Origin: Streptomyces oceani
GTDB lineage: Bacteria; Actinomycetota; Actinomycetes; Streptomycetales; Streptomycetaceae
DNA length: 58,648 nt
Direction of reading: 5' to 3'
Assembly (NCBI RefSeq): GCF_001751245.1
Contig: NZ_LJGU01000114.1
Span: forward strand, 1 to 58,648
Position 1 is the stretch's first letter. Each line of letters begins with the position of its first letter. This document shows, piece after piece, positions 48,052 to 56,568 of this stretch. The notes below the pieces were generated by a model, which saw nothing but the letters and a program-made list of their open reading frames with translations, did not search any database and was not told where the DNA came from. The position numbers were made by a program, and so were the translations under genes.

Positions 48052-50550
48052 TCAGGTCGACTCAACCGTGCTGCTGAGGTCGAGCGGCGGTGGCGGCCCG
48101 GGAAGCAGGTCCTGGAGCTGGTAGTTGATCGCCCGTAGGCGCTCCTGTTCCCCCGCGTCCCTTGCTCGTTCGCCCTCCCGGATCAGGCGGGCGGCCTGGG
48201 CCGGGTGGCGCATGGTGGACTGCTCCTGGGACAACTGTGCGAAGAACAGTGGTTGCAGGGCTCCGGCCCGGTCGAGCACCCGGGTGGTGTACGTACGGAG
48301 CCGCTCGCAGCGCGTCCGCAGCGACGCCGCCTCGCGAGCTTCGATCGCCTCCGCGATCTCCCGTTCCAGGAGCGGTAGGTCCTCCCGGTCCGAGGCGCTG
48401 CCGTGTGCGGCGACCAGGTCCTGTGCCGCTATCACGACCGATTCCGCCTCGGCCACGAGTTCCGGCCAGGCCAGCTCTTCCTCCACGGCATCCAGCTGAA
48501 GCCGCAGCTCCCGTATCCGTTGGTCAGCCTCGGCTGCCGCGCCCGCGTCGGTGCGGCCCGCGGCCAGCAACCGCTCCAGGTCCTCCTCGACGGCCTCGTC
48601 CGCGATGCGCTGGAGCAGGAGACCGGCCACCGCGCTCTCCACCGTGGACTGCCGTTCCCGCAGCGCGGCCAGGCGGAGACGTTCGGCCTCCGCCGCCGCG
48701 ACCAGCCGGTCGCGGTCTAGCTCCGGTTCGGCGAGCAGGCTCACCTCCGTCTCGTACGTCTCGTCCAGCAGCGGCACATAGGCACTGACCTGTACGAGCT
48801 GGGAAGCGTCGATCTCGATGGTGAGCCGCACCTCGCTGCCCGCGGGGACCGTGCGGGCGACCTCGGCGGCGCCCACCTCGATGCGACCGATCGTGGGGTT
48901 GCGGTCGGAGCGGGCCTGCTCACCACGCAGGACGGGAATGCGGATCAACCCGCCTCCCGTTCCCTGCTGCACGGTGACCGTCGTGCGTAGCGAAACGGTG
49001 CGCCTCGCCGGGAGCCGAGCTCCGCGCTCCACCAGCGGACGCGTGTGGTTGTCGGCGAGTCCGACGCCCACACTCTGGGTGAGCATGGGCTCGGTCTCCA
49101 CCGCGCCCACGGTGTAGGCGAGCCGGTCCGGGCGAGCGGCACGGACCGTCCCCTCCCCGTCGGCGAGTGCGATATGGAAGGTGTTCTGGCGTCCACGTTC
49201 GGCTCGTAGCGTGCTCGTGAACCCTCCCTGGTCGGTCAACCGCAGCCGGCCGCTGCGCCAGGGCGGGTCCGACTCCTCGTTCGACAGTTCCACCGTCATC
49301 CCCGCGGCCGGCGCGCCGTCCGGGGACGTCACCTGACCCACGACGACCGGGTCGAGGTCCGGGCTGACCCGCGGGTACTCGCAGCGGACCGTGTACGTCC
49401 CCTGGGCCGGCGCTTCGGAAACTCCCCAGTCGCGCGGCAGTGGCTGTCCGCCAGCGAAGATCGCCGCGCCGCGGGATACGACCGTCATCGGATCGTGGGT
49501 GAAGTCCAGCGGGATACCGAGCCCGTGCCGCGGGTCGGCGATCCGCTCCCGCAGGTAGGGCATGCTGGTCTGCCCGCCCGCCATGATGGCCTTCTCCAGG
49601 TCGCCGGGGCCCAGGCCGAGTTCCTCCAGCGCCTTGCGACACAGGTTGAGGGAACGGCTCACCAGTGGCTCCGCCAACCGCTCGACCTCCGCGCGGGTCA
49701 GCTCGTGATCGAAGTCGAAGCGGCGACCGCGGTCATCGGGCAACTCGACGCACAGCTCGGCGGACTCGCTGCGGGAGAGACGGACCTTAGCCGTCTCGGC
49801 GGCCTGCTTGAGCTTGGCGATCGCCCCGTTCCACCGCGGGTCGCCCCGCTCCAGACCGGCGAGTTCGCGGTGTTGCCGGGCGGCGACGGGGACGAGCAGC
49901 TCGTCCACGATGCGCCAGTCGAGCAGCTTGCCGCCGAGCAGGTTGTCGCCACGGTGTCCGATCACCGAGAACTCGCCGTCCCGCAGCCGGATGACGGCGG
50001 CGTCGAAGGTGCCGCCGCCGAAGTCGTAGACGAGCCAGGTCGCGTTCTCCTCGATCGCCTGGAAGCCGTACGCGTGCGCGGCGGCGGCCGGTTCCTGGAG
50101 GAGTCGGGTGAGTTCGAGCCCGGCGAGCGCGGCGGCCCGCTGGGTGGACTCACACGCGCTGAGGTCGAACGCGGCGGGCACCGTGATGACCGCCGCGGTG
50201 ACCTCTCCCAGTCGCGCGGCGGCGTCCGCACGCAAGGACTTGAGCACCTCCGCGGACAGCTCCTCGGGAGACATCGTCCGACCACCCGTGAACTTCTTGT
50301 CCTGCCCGGCGGTCCCCATGCGCAGCTTGAACTCCAAGCAAGTGTTCTCCGGCTCCACTTCGGCCCGGTCGCGGGCCGTCTGGCCGACCCACAACCGCTG
50401 CCGACGATCGATCCAGACCGCCGACGGCGTGGTCTCCCGCCCGTCGTTGTTCTTGATCACTTCCGTCTGGACGCCGTTCAGTACGGCCACGGCACTGTTG
50501 GTCGTCCCGAGGTCGATGCCGATATCAATGGTGGTTCTCGTTCTCGTCAC
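48052..50550 (-). CDS. divergent Hsp70 (DnaK-like) protein with an inserted Ig-like domain
   Basis: An 832-residue Hsp70. Nucleotide-binding motifs are GIDLGTTNSAVAVLNG (phosphate 1, residue 11), WLVYDFGGGTFDAAVIRL (phosphate 2, residue 172) and AIMAGGQTSMPYLRERI (adenosine, residue 321). Residues about 385-475 form a beta-sandwich of carboxypeptidase-regulatory or CNA_B type (VVVGQVTSPDGAPAAGMTVEL), absent from DnaK. The substrate-binding beta part resumes near 490-605 (SEVRLTIEIDASQLVQVSAY in place of the usual EVTFDIDANGIV). A coiled helical C-terminus (610-815) replaces the lid; there is no EEVD tail. GTG 50550 overlaps the GrpE-like stop. It is the third gene of a chaperone operon. Confidence 0.9.
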   Translation of the reverse strand: MTRTRTTIDIGIDLGTTNSAVAVLNGVQTEVIKNNDGRETTPSAVWIDRRQRLWVGQTARDRAEVEPENTCLEFKLRMGTAGQDKKFTGGRTMSPEELSAEVLKSLRADAAARLGEVTAAVITVPAAFDLSACESTQRAAALAGLELTRLLQEPAAAAHAYGFQAIEENATWLVYDFGGGTFDAAVIRLRDGEFSVIGHRGDNLLGGKLLDWRIVDELLVPVAARQHRELAGLERGDPRWNGAIAKLKQAAETAKVRLSRSESAELCVELPDDRGRRFDFDHELTRAEVERLAEPLVSRSLNLCRKALEELGLGPGDLEKAIMAGGQTSMPYLRERIADPRHGLGIPLDFTHDPMTVVSRGAAIFAGGQPLPRDWGVSEAPAQGTYTVRCEYPRVSPDLDPVVVGQVTSPDGAPAAGMTVELSNEESDPPWRSGRLRLTDQGGFTSTLRAERGRQNTFHIALADGEGTVRAARPDRLAYTVGAVETEPMLTQSVGVGLADNHTRPLVERGARLPARRTVSLRTTVTVQQGTGGGLIRIPVLRGEQARSDRNPTIGRIEVGAAEVARTVPAGSEVRLTIEIDASQLVQVSAYVPLLDETYETEVSLLAEPELDRDRLVAAAEAERLRLAALRERQSTVESAVAGLLLQRIADEAVEEDLERLLAAGRTDAGAAAEADQRIRELRLQLDAVEEELAWPELVAEAESVVIAAQDLVAAHGSASDREDLPLLEREIAEAIEAREAASLRTRCERLRTYTTRVLDRAGALQPLFFAQLSQEQSTMRHPAQAARLIREGERARDAGEQERLRAINYQLQDLLPGPPPPLDLSSTVEST

Positions 50551-51116
50551 CGCTGCGCTCCCCTCACCGGCTTCGTCGCCGGTTCCTCCATCGGCTGGTC
50601 GGTCCGCTCTGTCGGCTCCGTCCGCTCCGCCCCCTCATTGGCCGACTCCGCGGCAGCTTCCGACGGTTCCTCGTCCGACTGGCCCGGGCCCTCCGGCTCG
50701 TGCGGCGGCGTACCGACGATGATCTCCGCGGGCGCCAGTAGCGCTCCGCGCAGGTACACGGCCGGACGTACGGTCTCGGTGATCAGTTCGTGCTCCAGGT
50801 GCGGCATGGGCTGGTAGGCCAGCACCCGGACACGCATGCCCGGATCGAAGACCGTTCCGTCGTACGCGCGGAGTTCCACGGCCGCTTCGGCGAGGACGTC
50901 GAGCAGCGTGCGAAGGTGCCGGCGGACGGTCGCCGACGCCTCCGTCCCCGACTCCGCTCGCACGGCCGCCCGCCAGGCCGCGACCGCGACTTCGGCCAGC
51001 CTTCCAGCCTCGACGTCCACCGGGGCGCGTGGGCGTCCGCCGCCGTCCGGCCCGGCCGTTCCTGGGGGATGCTTCGGCTGAGGCGGATAGGCCGGCTCGG
51101 GGGGTATGCGGGTCAA
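50547..51116 (-). CDS. GrpE-like nucleotide-exchange factor
   Basis: A 189-residue protein starting at TTG 51116, which overlaps the preceding stop (TTGA) and has GAGAGGA 7 nt upstream. Residues 65-150 resemble the beta-domain of GrpE: GMRVRVLAYQPMPHLEHELITETVRPAVYLRGALLAPAEIIVG parallels the canonical V…P..…V.EVLRPGY…LLRPA.V.V. The long N-terminal helix of GrpE is short here and both termini are Pro/Glu-rich. By position between the J-like and Hsp70 genes it is the likely exchange factor of this Hsp70. Confidence 0.72.
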   Translation of the reverse strand: MTRIPPEPAYPPQPKHPPGTAGPDGGGRPRAPVDVEAGRLAEVAVAAWRAAVRAESGTEASATVRRHLRTLLDVLAEAAVELRAYDGTVFDPGMRVRVLAYQPMPHLEHELITETVRPAVYLRGALLAPAEIIVGTPPHEPEGPGQSDEEPSEAAAESANEGAERTEPTERTDQPMEEPATKPVRGAQR

Positions 51117-53068
51117 GGTACGTTCCTCTCTGTGTACTCGGACAGGACGTAGCCGACAGCCAGCACCGCACCACCGGCGTAGTACCAGCCCTCATGTCCG
51201 TCGCCCCACCAGGCGAGGACGAGCGTGATCAGGCCCAGCAGCACCATCAGCGCGCTCGCGCAGGACAGCCAGCATCCGGTCTCGGTGGAAGCCTCCGGCC
51301 GCCCCTGGCTCGCCATCGCCATCGTCCGGGGCCGGCAGTCGGCACAGCACGGCACGGGGGTTCCCATCGCCGCTGACCGCGAGGGCCGGACGTAGGTCTC
51401 GTAGGTCTTCCGGTAGCAGCCCCGGCACCGTTTCGCGTACGCAGAACGGCCCACGCCGTTCGACGGCGTCGGCGGACGAGAGCGGGAACCGTAACGAGAG
51501 TCGTGGCCGTGGTCGTACTCGTAGTCGTCGTACCCGTGGCCGTCACTTCGGGGGAGGGTGAGCTGGCGGTACGAGGGAGTGCCCGTGCCGCTGGCGAGTG
51601 CGGCGATCTGGCCGTAGAGCATGGTGCGGGTCCGGTGGGTCCGGGCGAACTCCAGAGCCTTCCGGAATCCGGCGAGCGTGCGCTGGGTACCGCCGGATAC
51701 CTTCCGGTGTTCGAACAGGGCCAACGCAGCGGTGAGGGCGAGGGTGTCCGCGACCTCGTCGAGGTCGTCGAGGTCCTCGACCGCGGCCCGCGGCAGTCCC
51801 CTGAGCGTCTTCATCCGGGGGCCAGCAGCCGCCAGCAGCTCAGTGGCGTAGTTCGCTCCCTCGTGGGGGGTGCGTCTGCTCTTGTCCACCGCCTCCTGAC
51901 AGGCCAGGTTGATCATATTCAGGATTACGCGGCCGAGGTCGCGTTCCACGGGAGAGCACACGTGCCTGGAGGTCGCCAGTTCCCTGGCGTTGTGCAGATG
52001 GCGAACGCATCGTTCGAGCCTCGGCGCGGACACCGCCGGTTCGTCCTGCACCGTCCTGTTCACGCACTGCACGGCGTGTGCGTGTACGGCCGTGGCGACC
52101 GCGTCGGACGCGTCCTGGACGACGGGGTGGCTCCCGTCCAGCACGGTGCGCAGCACACGCAGGTCCGCCCGGGTCTCGTCGAGCAGCGCCGCTCCGGCCC
52201 GGTCGTGCTCGGCCGGGTCCGTGGAGCTCAGGTCCTCCCGCTCGTACCGGGCCCGGACCCGGGCGGCCACCGGCTCGACGGCCCGTTCCAGTGCCGCGTC
52301 CATCACCTGACTCGCGTCGAACTCGCGCATCCGCGTGAGGTGCTTGCGTGTCGCCGCGGCATCGACGCTGGCCACCTCCACGGCGAGGTGCGCGTGCACG
52401 TCCAGCAACAGTGCGGGCAGCTCCCGCCGCAAGCGCTCACCCGACCACTCCCGCAGGCGGGGATCCTCCAGCGCGCGAATCCGGTCGTCGAGATGCCGCC
52501 AGCAGCGGTCGTCGTCCAACAGCTCGCGCCACAGCCGGTACGCCCTGCGCCACCGCTTGTCCCACGAGGGGATTCCGCACGGGGTCGTGCCTTCCAGTAC
52601 GGACGCGTGCGCCAGCACGGCCAGGTTGTGCAGGGCGGCAGGGCGTCGGTGGTCATCCGCCGCGCCGTGCTCCGCGAGCTGGCGCCACAGTTCCTGGGCC
52701 CGCCCCGGGTCGGGGAGCCGGTCCTCGCCGGGCAGCGGCCAGAACCAGAAGAACTCGTCGCTCAGCCGGCGCAGCGGGTCGTCGAGCCGGCGTAGCGCCT
52801 CTCGCACGTGTGCGTGGCCGGGCGACTGGGCCGGCGGCAGCGGGCTCGGCTCCGACGGCCCGTCCACGTCGAGGGTCTCGGCCGCACGTAACGCCTCGGC
52901 GCGGCGACGGATCTGGCGGGGCGTGGCGGTCGACGGCAGACCCGTCAGCCGGAAGGCGTTGTCGCGGTAGAGCATGGCGCCCACCCCCACCTCGTGCCCC
53001 GGCCACGCGAACGTCGCCACCTGACGCCGGGCTGAGGGTCCGCCACGCGGATCTGGTTCCGGAGGCAT
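51113..53068 (-). CDS. membrane-anchored J-domain-like protein with a zinc ribbon
   Basis: A 651-residue protein. Residues 30-110 (YRDNAFRLTGLPSTATPRQIRRRAEALRAAE … VREALRRLDDPLRRLSDEFFWF) resemble J-domain helices, but the catalytic HPD tripeptide is missing. The middle 400 residues are helical and TPR-like. Near residue 550 is a Cys-rich ribbon (CRGC and CCADC), followed by two membrane segments (ASALMVLLGLITLVLAW; YYAGGAVLAVGYVLS). So it could tether a chaperone to the membrane. ATG 53068 has GAGAGGA 6 nt upstream. It heads an operon with GrpE-like and Hsp70 genes. Confidence 0.75.
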   Translation of the reverse strand: MPPEPDPRGGPSARRQVATFAWPGHEVGVGAMLYRDNAFRLTGLPSTATPRQIRRRAEALRAAETLDVDGPSEPSPLPPAQSPGHAHVREALRRLDDPLRRLSDEFFWFWPLPGEDRLPDPGRAQELWRQLAEHGAADDHRRPAALHNLAVLAHASVLEGTTPCGIPSWDKRWRRAYRLWRELLDDDRCWRHLDDRIRALEDPRLREWSGERLRRELPALLLDVHAHLAVEVASVDAAATRKHLTRMREFDASQVMDAALERAVEPVAARVRARYEREDLSSTDPAEHDRAGAALLDETRADLRVLRTVLDGSHPVVQDASDAVATAVHAHAVQCVNRTVQDEPAVSAPRLERCVRHLHNARELATSRHVCSPVERDLGRVILNMINLACQEAVDKSRRTPHEGANYATELLAAAGPRMKTLRGLPRAAVEDLDDLDEVADTLALTAALALFEHRKVSGGTQRTLAGFRKALEFARTHRTRTMLYGQIAALASGTGTPSYRQLTLPRSDGHGYDDYEYDHGHDSRYGSRSRPPTPSNGVGRSAYAKRCRGCYRKTYETYVRPSRSAAMGTPVPCCADCRPRTMAMASQGRPEASTETGCWLSCASALMVLLGLITLVLAWWGDGHEGWYYAGGAVLAVGYVLSEYTERNVP

Positions 53069-53092
53069 GCGTCGTCCTCTCGGTCGGTACGA

Positions 53093-53347
53093 GTGAGCGG
53101 TGCGGATGCGGAGTGCTGCTACGACTGCAGCTCACGGAAGGGTTGTTCAGCAGCCCCGGCCCGGGGCCTGAACAACCTCGATCCCGCCGGCGGCACGGCT
53201 GCGGTGGTCGAACGGCTCCGCGTACGACAGTGGGAGAGCAGCACGCCCGAACTACGTGAAGCACTGGACGGCGACGTCCTCGCGGCGATCGAGGGCTGGC
53301 GCCGTGCAGCGCGGGAAGCCGAGAGCGGGATCGCGGGTTTCCTCTGA
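53093..53347 (+). CDS. possible small hypothetical protein
   Basis: A GTG-start frame of 84 residues. The second half (VVERLRVRQWESSTPELREALDGDV … AAIEGWRRAAREAESGIAGFL) has natural-looking composition and GC at third positions. The first half is Cys-rich and covers a strong RNA hairpin (53141-53177), so a start further in, for example GTG near 53213, is possible. No family is recognised; it may also be a gene remnant. Confidence 0.3.
   Translation: MSGADAECCYDCSSRKGCSAAPARGLNNLDPAGGTAAVVERLRVRQWESSTPELREALDGDVLAAIEGWRRAAREAESGIAGFL
53141..53177. repeat. strong two-stem hairpin between the chaperone operon and the RiPP regulator
   Basis: GGTTGTTCAG (53141-53150) pairs with CTGAACAACC (53168-53177), and inside it CCCCGG (53154-53159) pairs with CCGGGG (53161-53166). 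Sixteen of the 18 stem positions are in perfect helices. It lies 73 bp upstream of the J-like gene start on the opposite side of its promoter. Either a terminator/insulator or a regulatory RNA structure is plausible. Confidence 0.6.
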
Positions 53348-53646
53348 TCCGATGCGGGGATGGCTCGGTCACCGCCACACGGTTCCCAACCCCGCTCCTG
53401 CTGAGGGGACACCAGCGAGAAGTGAGCATCCCGAGCGGCCCGAGCGGCGTCGCCCTCGCGACATGATCACGGCTCGCCGCTCCGCACCCTCACAAATCTT
53501 CCACATTTTGGCAACAGGGCTCCCCCAACTCCCGCCCATGCGCTTACCCTCGGCCCATTGCCCACGATCACAGGCAGTACGACCCGGCCACGCGTGCGAG
53601 CCCACCGGCACCGCGACTGGCTCTGATCCAGCAGGGGGAGTGCAGC

Positions 53647-54642
53647 GTGGATGCCAACGCGATGGCCGCCTTCGGCGTCTCCGCCGAGGAAGAGGAGATG
53701 TACCGGTACTTCCTGCGTTACCCCAACTCCTCCACGGAGGGCCTCCAGCACCGGCTGCGTACGGACCCCGAAGCGGCCGAGACCATACTGGAGCGGCTGT
53801 GCCAACTCGGCCTGGTGGGCCGGGGCGGCGAGGAGCGCGGCATCTCCCCCACCGACCCGGAGATCGCCATGCCCCGGCTGATCGACCGCCGGATGCGCGA
53901 ACTCCAGGAGGAACTCCTCCGGGTCACCCAGGCACACCAGGTGTTGGACGCGCTGCGTGCGGAAGCGCGGGTGCACGACTCGGGGCAGCGGGGCGTGGAA
54001 CAGCTTCCCGACCCGGCGCAGATCCGCAGCCGCATGGACGATCTCGCCTTCTTCGCCCGGGAGGAGATCCTGTGTGTCGAGCCGCGCGCGGAGCTCGACG
54101 CCGAGAGCATCAACCACCTCAGACCCCTGCATCAGCGGTGCCTCCGGCGCGGGGTGCGTTTGCGCCACGTGGTGCCGGCCGAGGCGCTGCGCCACAGCCC
54201 GGTCTCTCGCTACCTACGGGAGATCGCCGCCACGGGCGCGGAGATCAGGACCGCAGACGTCTCCGAGCACCTGCTCGTCTACGACCGCCGCGCCGCGCTG
54301 ATCCGGCTGGACCCCGAGGACGGCACCCGCGGCGCGTTGCTGGCGCACGAGGAGGGTCTGGTCTCGCACAGCGTCGCGCTGTTCGAGAAGATCTGGGCGG
54401 ACTCCGCGGAGCTGCCCGGTGTCGCCGACGAACCGTTGAGCGAGGACGCCCCCACGCTCTCCGAGATGGAGCGCCGCGTGCTCCGGTCGCTGGTGTCCGT
54501 CGGCAAGGACGAGGCCGGCGCCCGACAGCTCGGCATCTCCGTGCGCACCTACCGCCGCCATGTGGCCGACCTGATGCGCGCTCTGGGAGCGGCCAGTCGT
54601 GCCCAGGCCGCCCTGCTGGCCCGGGACTTCGGGTGGCTCTGA
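53647..54642 (+). CDS. LuxR-type HTH regulator with TrmB-like N-terminal domain
   Basis: A 331-residue protein. The N-terminus (EEEEMYRYFLRYPNSSTEGLQHRL … ETILERLCQLGLVGRGG) is a TrmB/winged-helix-like segment, the middle a phospholipase D-like effector region (REEILCVEPRAELDAES; LRHVVPAEALRHSPVS), and the C-terminus a LuxR HTH (LSEMERRVLRSLVSVG … ARQLGISVRTYRRHVADLMRALGAASRAQAALLA). Such regulators are frequent in lanthipeptide and azole RiPP clusters. GTG 53647 has GGGGGAG upstream. It probably controls the adjacent precursor and M20 genes. Confidence 0.87.
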   Translation: MDANAMAAFGVSAEEEEMYRYFLRYPNSSTEGLQHRLRTDPEAAETILERLCQLGLVGRGGEERGISPTDPEIAMPRLIDRRMRELQEELLRVTQAHQVLDALRAEARVHDSGQRGVEQLPDPAQIRSRMDDLAFFAREEILCVEPRAELDAESINHLRPLHQRCLRRGVRLRHVVPAEALRHSPVSRYLREIAATGAEIRTADVSEHLLVYDRRAALIRLDPEDGTRGALLAHEEGLVSHSVALFEKIWADSAELPGVADEPLSEDAPTLSEMERRVLRSLVSVGKDEAGARQLGISVRTYRRHVADLMRALGAASRAQAALLARDFGWL

Positions 54643-54713
54643 GGACCCGTCGGCAAGGCCCCGGCACACACCCGCGCACCGACCGCCGCACACCGGACGC
54701 GTACGGCGCCGGC

Positions 54714-54977
54714 TCAGTCCCCCTGCTGCCGCCAGCCGCGCAACGCCGGGTCCCGCAGTACGGCCGCCACCCGGCGCCGGACCCGACCGCTGCTGCCCGT
54801 CTCCTCGTCCAGCAGCACCCGTAGTCGTATCCGGCCGGGGGCGATCTCCGGCACGCACGTCCAGTCCGCCGGCAGCAGACCGACCAGCCGGATAGCGGTG
54901 GTCTCCGCGTGCGGCGCCGTGGAGGCATCACACACCGTGACCGCCTCCACGTAGCCCGGATCCGCGTCGCCCTTCAT
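54714..54977 (-). CDS. 87-residue protein translationally coupled to the M20 hydrolase
   Basis: A small protein starting in ATGA overlap (54974-54977) with the stop of the M20 gene. It contains TTAIRLVGLLPADWTCVPEIAPGRI, and RVRRRVAAVLRDPALRGWRQQ near the C-terminus. The alternating beta/helix pattern could be a small ferredoxin-like or leader-binding fold, but no family is recognised. Coupling suggests that it acts together with the M20 protein in the RiPP pathway. Confidence 0.6.
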   Translation of the reverse strand: MKGDADPGYVEAVTVCDASTAPHAETTAIRLVGLLPADWTCVPEIAPGRIRLRVLLDEETGSSGRVRRRVAAVLRDPALRGWRQQGD

Positions 54978-56311
54978 CCGTCCGCCACCGAGAGCAGCCG
55001 CGCCGCCGCGCCCGCCATCGCGGAGATGCCGGTCGGCAACGCGGTACGTACGTCCGGGGCGAACCGCGGGGAGTGTTGCGCCGGGATCTCCGGTCTCCCG
55101 CCCTCGGCCCGTTCCAGGGCGGCCCGCCACTGCCGGGCGCCGGTCGTGCCGAGCAGCCAGTACACCGTCGACACCTCCGTTCCGCCGTGCAGTTCGGCAC
55201 CGTCCGGGCCGTACCAGGGGAAGTCCTCGGTCGCGGACAGACAGGGATGGTCCGTGAGCACCCGCTTCGGGCCGAACTCCCGCTGGTGCTCCCCGCGTAC
55301 GGACGCTGTCGGCGCGCCGTCGCAGGCCAACACCGGCGAGCGCGCGGTGACCTGGATGTCCGGGTCCCGCGGGCATCCAGCGGCCTGACACTCGGCACGT
55401 ACGACCCGCTGGACACCCGCCAGGGCGCGGGTCAGCGCCCGCTCGCCGTGGGCGCGCAGGCTGATGCCCAACCGCGCGCTGTCCGGAACCACGTTGACGC
55501 GGTCCCCGGCGTGCAGCGTGCCCACGGTGAGCACCACCTGGTCCGCCGGGTCGGCCTCTCGGGAGACCACCGTCTGGAGCCGGAGCACGATCGCCGCCGC
55601 GAGGACCACCGGATCGACGGTGAGTTGGGGCGTGCCCGGGTGGCCGCCGCTGCCGTGCACGACCACCTCGAGGGAGACGCTGCCCGCCATCAGCGGCCCC
55701 TGGCCGTGCGCGACCGTACCGGCCGGCAGCGGGGCGGTGTGCTGGGCGAGGACCACGTCCGGCACGCCGAAGCGTTCGTAGAGCCCGTCCCGGAGCATCG
55801 CCCGGGCGCCGTCGAGGGTCTCCTCCGCCGGCTGACCCACCACGAGCAGCGTGCCACGCCACCGCTCCCGGGCGCCCGCCAGCACCGCCGTCGCTCCCGC
55901 CACCGCGGCCAGGTGCAGATCGTGCCCGCAGGCGTGCATGACACCGGGGCGGGTACTGGCGTAGCGCAGCCCGGTGTCCTCGGTGAGCGGGAGCGCGTCG
56001 AGTTCCGTACGCAGCAGCACCGTGGGGCCCGGGCCGTTGCGGAGCACGCCGACGACTCCGGTGCCCCCGACCCCGCTGGTCACCCAACAGCCTTGCCGCC
56101 GCAGCCGGTCCGCGAGCGCGGTGGCCGTACGGGTCTCCGTGCCGGAGAGTTCGGGATGGCTGTGCACGTCCAGGTACAGCTCGAGGGCGGACCGGAGAAT
56201 CTCGGGGGGCGGGCCATACGAGACACCTGGCCGCAGGCCGTCCGCCTCGGGCGGGCTCGGCGCGGGCTCGGTCACGTCGGCGCTGTCGAGGGGGCCACCG
56301 GCTGGCGTCAC
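54974..56311 (-). CDS. M20-family amidohydrolase (peptidase M20D type) in the RiPP cluster
   Basis: A 445-residue metallohydrolase. Metal-site segments are MHACGHDLHLAAVAGATAVLAG (His-x-Asp), VVGQPAEETLDGARAML (catalytic Glu-Glu) and LSATEDFPWYG. The length and HACGHD motif match hippurate-hydrolase/IAA-amino-acid-hydrolase-type M20D enzymes, which cleave amide bonds of N-acyl amino acids. GTG 56311 is chosen with GGAGG 7 nt upstream. It is divergent from the precursor gene, sharing the region 56312-56568. Possible roles are processing of the modified peptide or its N-terminus (inference). Confidence 0.88.
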   Translation of the reverse strand: MTPAGGPLDSADVTEPAPSPPEADGLRPGVSYGPPPEILRSALELYLDVHSHPELSGTETRTATALADRLRRQGCWVTSGVGGTGVVGVLRNGPGPTVLLRTELDALPLTEDTGLRYASTRPGVMHACGHDLHLAAVAGATAVLAGARERWRGTLLVVGQPAEETLDGARAMLRDGLYERFGVPDVVLAQHTAPLPAGTVAHGQGPLMAGSVSLEVVVHGSGGHPGTPQLTVDPVVLAAAIVLRLQTVVSREADPADQVVLTVGTLHAGDRVNVVPDSARLGISLRAHGERALTRALAGVQRVVRAECQAAGCPRDPDIQVTARSPVLACDGAPTASVRGEHQREFGPKRVLTDHPCLSATEDFPWYGPDGAELHGGTEVSTVYWLLGTTGARQWRAALERAEGGRPEIPAQHSPRFAPDVRTALPTGISAMAGAAARLLSVADG

Positions 56312-56430
56312 TGGGGGACCTCCGCTCACTTCTGACTCGGCGGCTCGTCCGACCGCGCGTACGAGGCACCGGGAGTGCTGGTGTCTCGCCCGGCAGCCTG
56401 CCTCATCGGCGTCACCACCGCCGAAGCGAC

Positions 56431-56453
56431 CCACTGACATCCGGTGTCAGTGG
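56431..56453. promoter_or_regulatory. inverted-repeat operator in the divergent M20/precursor promoter region
   Basis: CCACTGACA (56431-56439) and TGTCAGTGG (56445-56453) are perfect 9-bp arms separated by TCCGG. The site lies 116 bp before the precursor ATG and 120 bp before the M20 GTG, so a dimeric regulator there could control both genes. The LuxR-type protein at 53647 is the candidate. No similar dyad was spotted upstream of that gene. Confidence 0.55.
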
Positions 56454-56568
56454 CATGCCAGCGGAACCCGAGGCTGTTTGCGAGCGCGCTCGGTTGGAAT
56501 GGGCGGGACCCAACCGGCAGGGGCGTCGGCATGCCTGACGTACCCGTACCTGGACCAAGGGAGTTCTC

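Noticed and set aside
48052..53068. Calling the Hsp70 operon the housekeeping dnaK-grpE-dnaJ
   Set aside because: The Hsp70 has an Ig-like insertion and no typical lid or tail, the J-like protein lacks HPD, and the gene order (J, GrpE, Hsp70) differs from the housekeeping operon.
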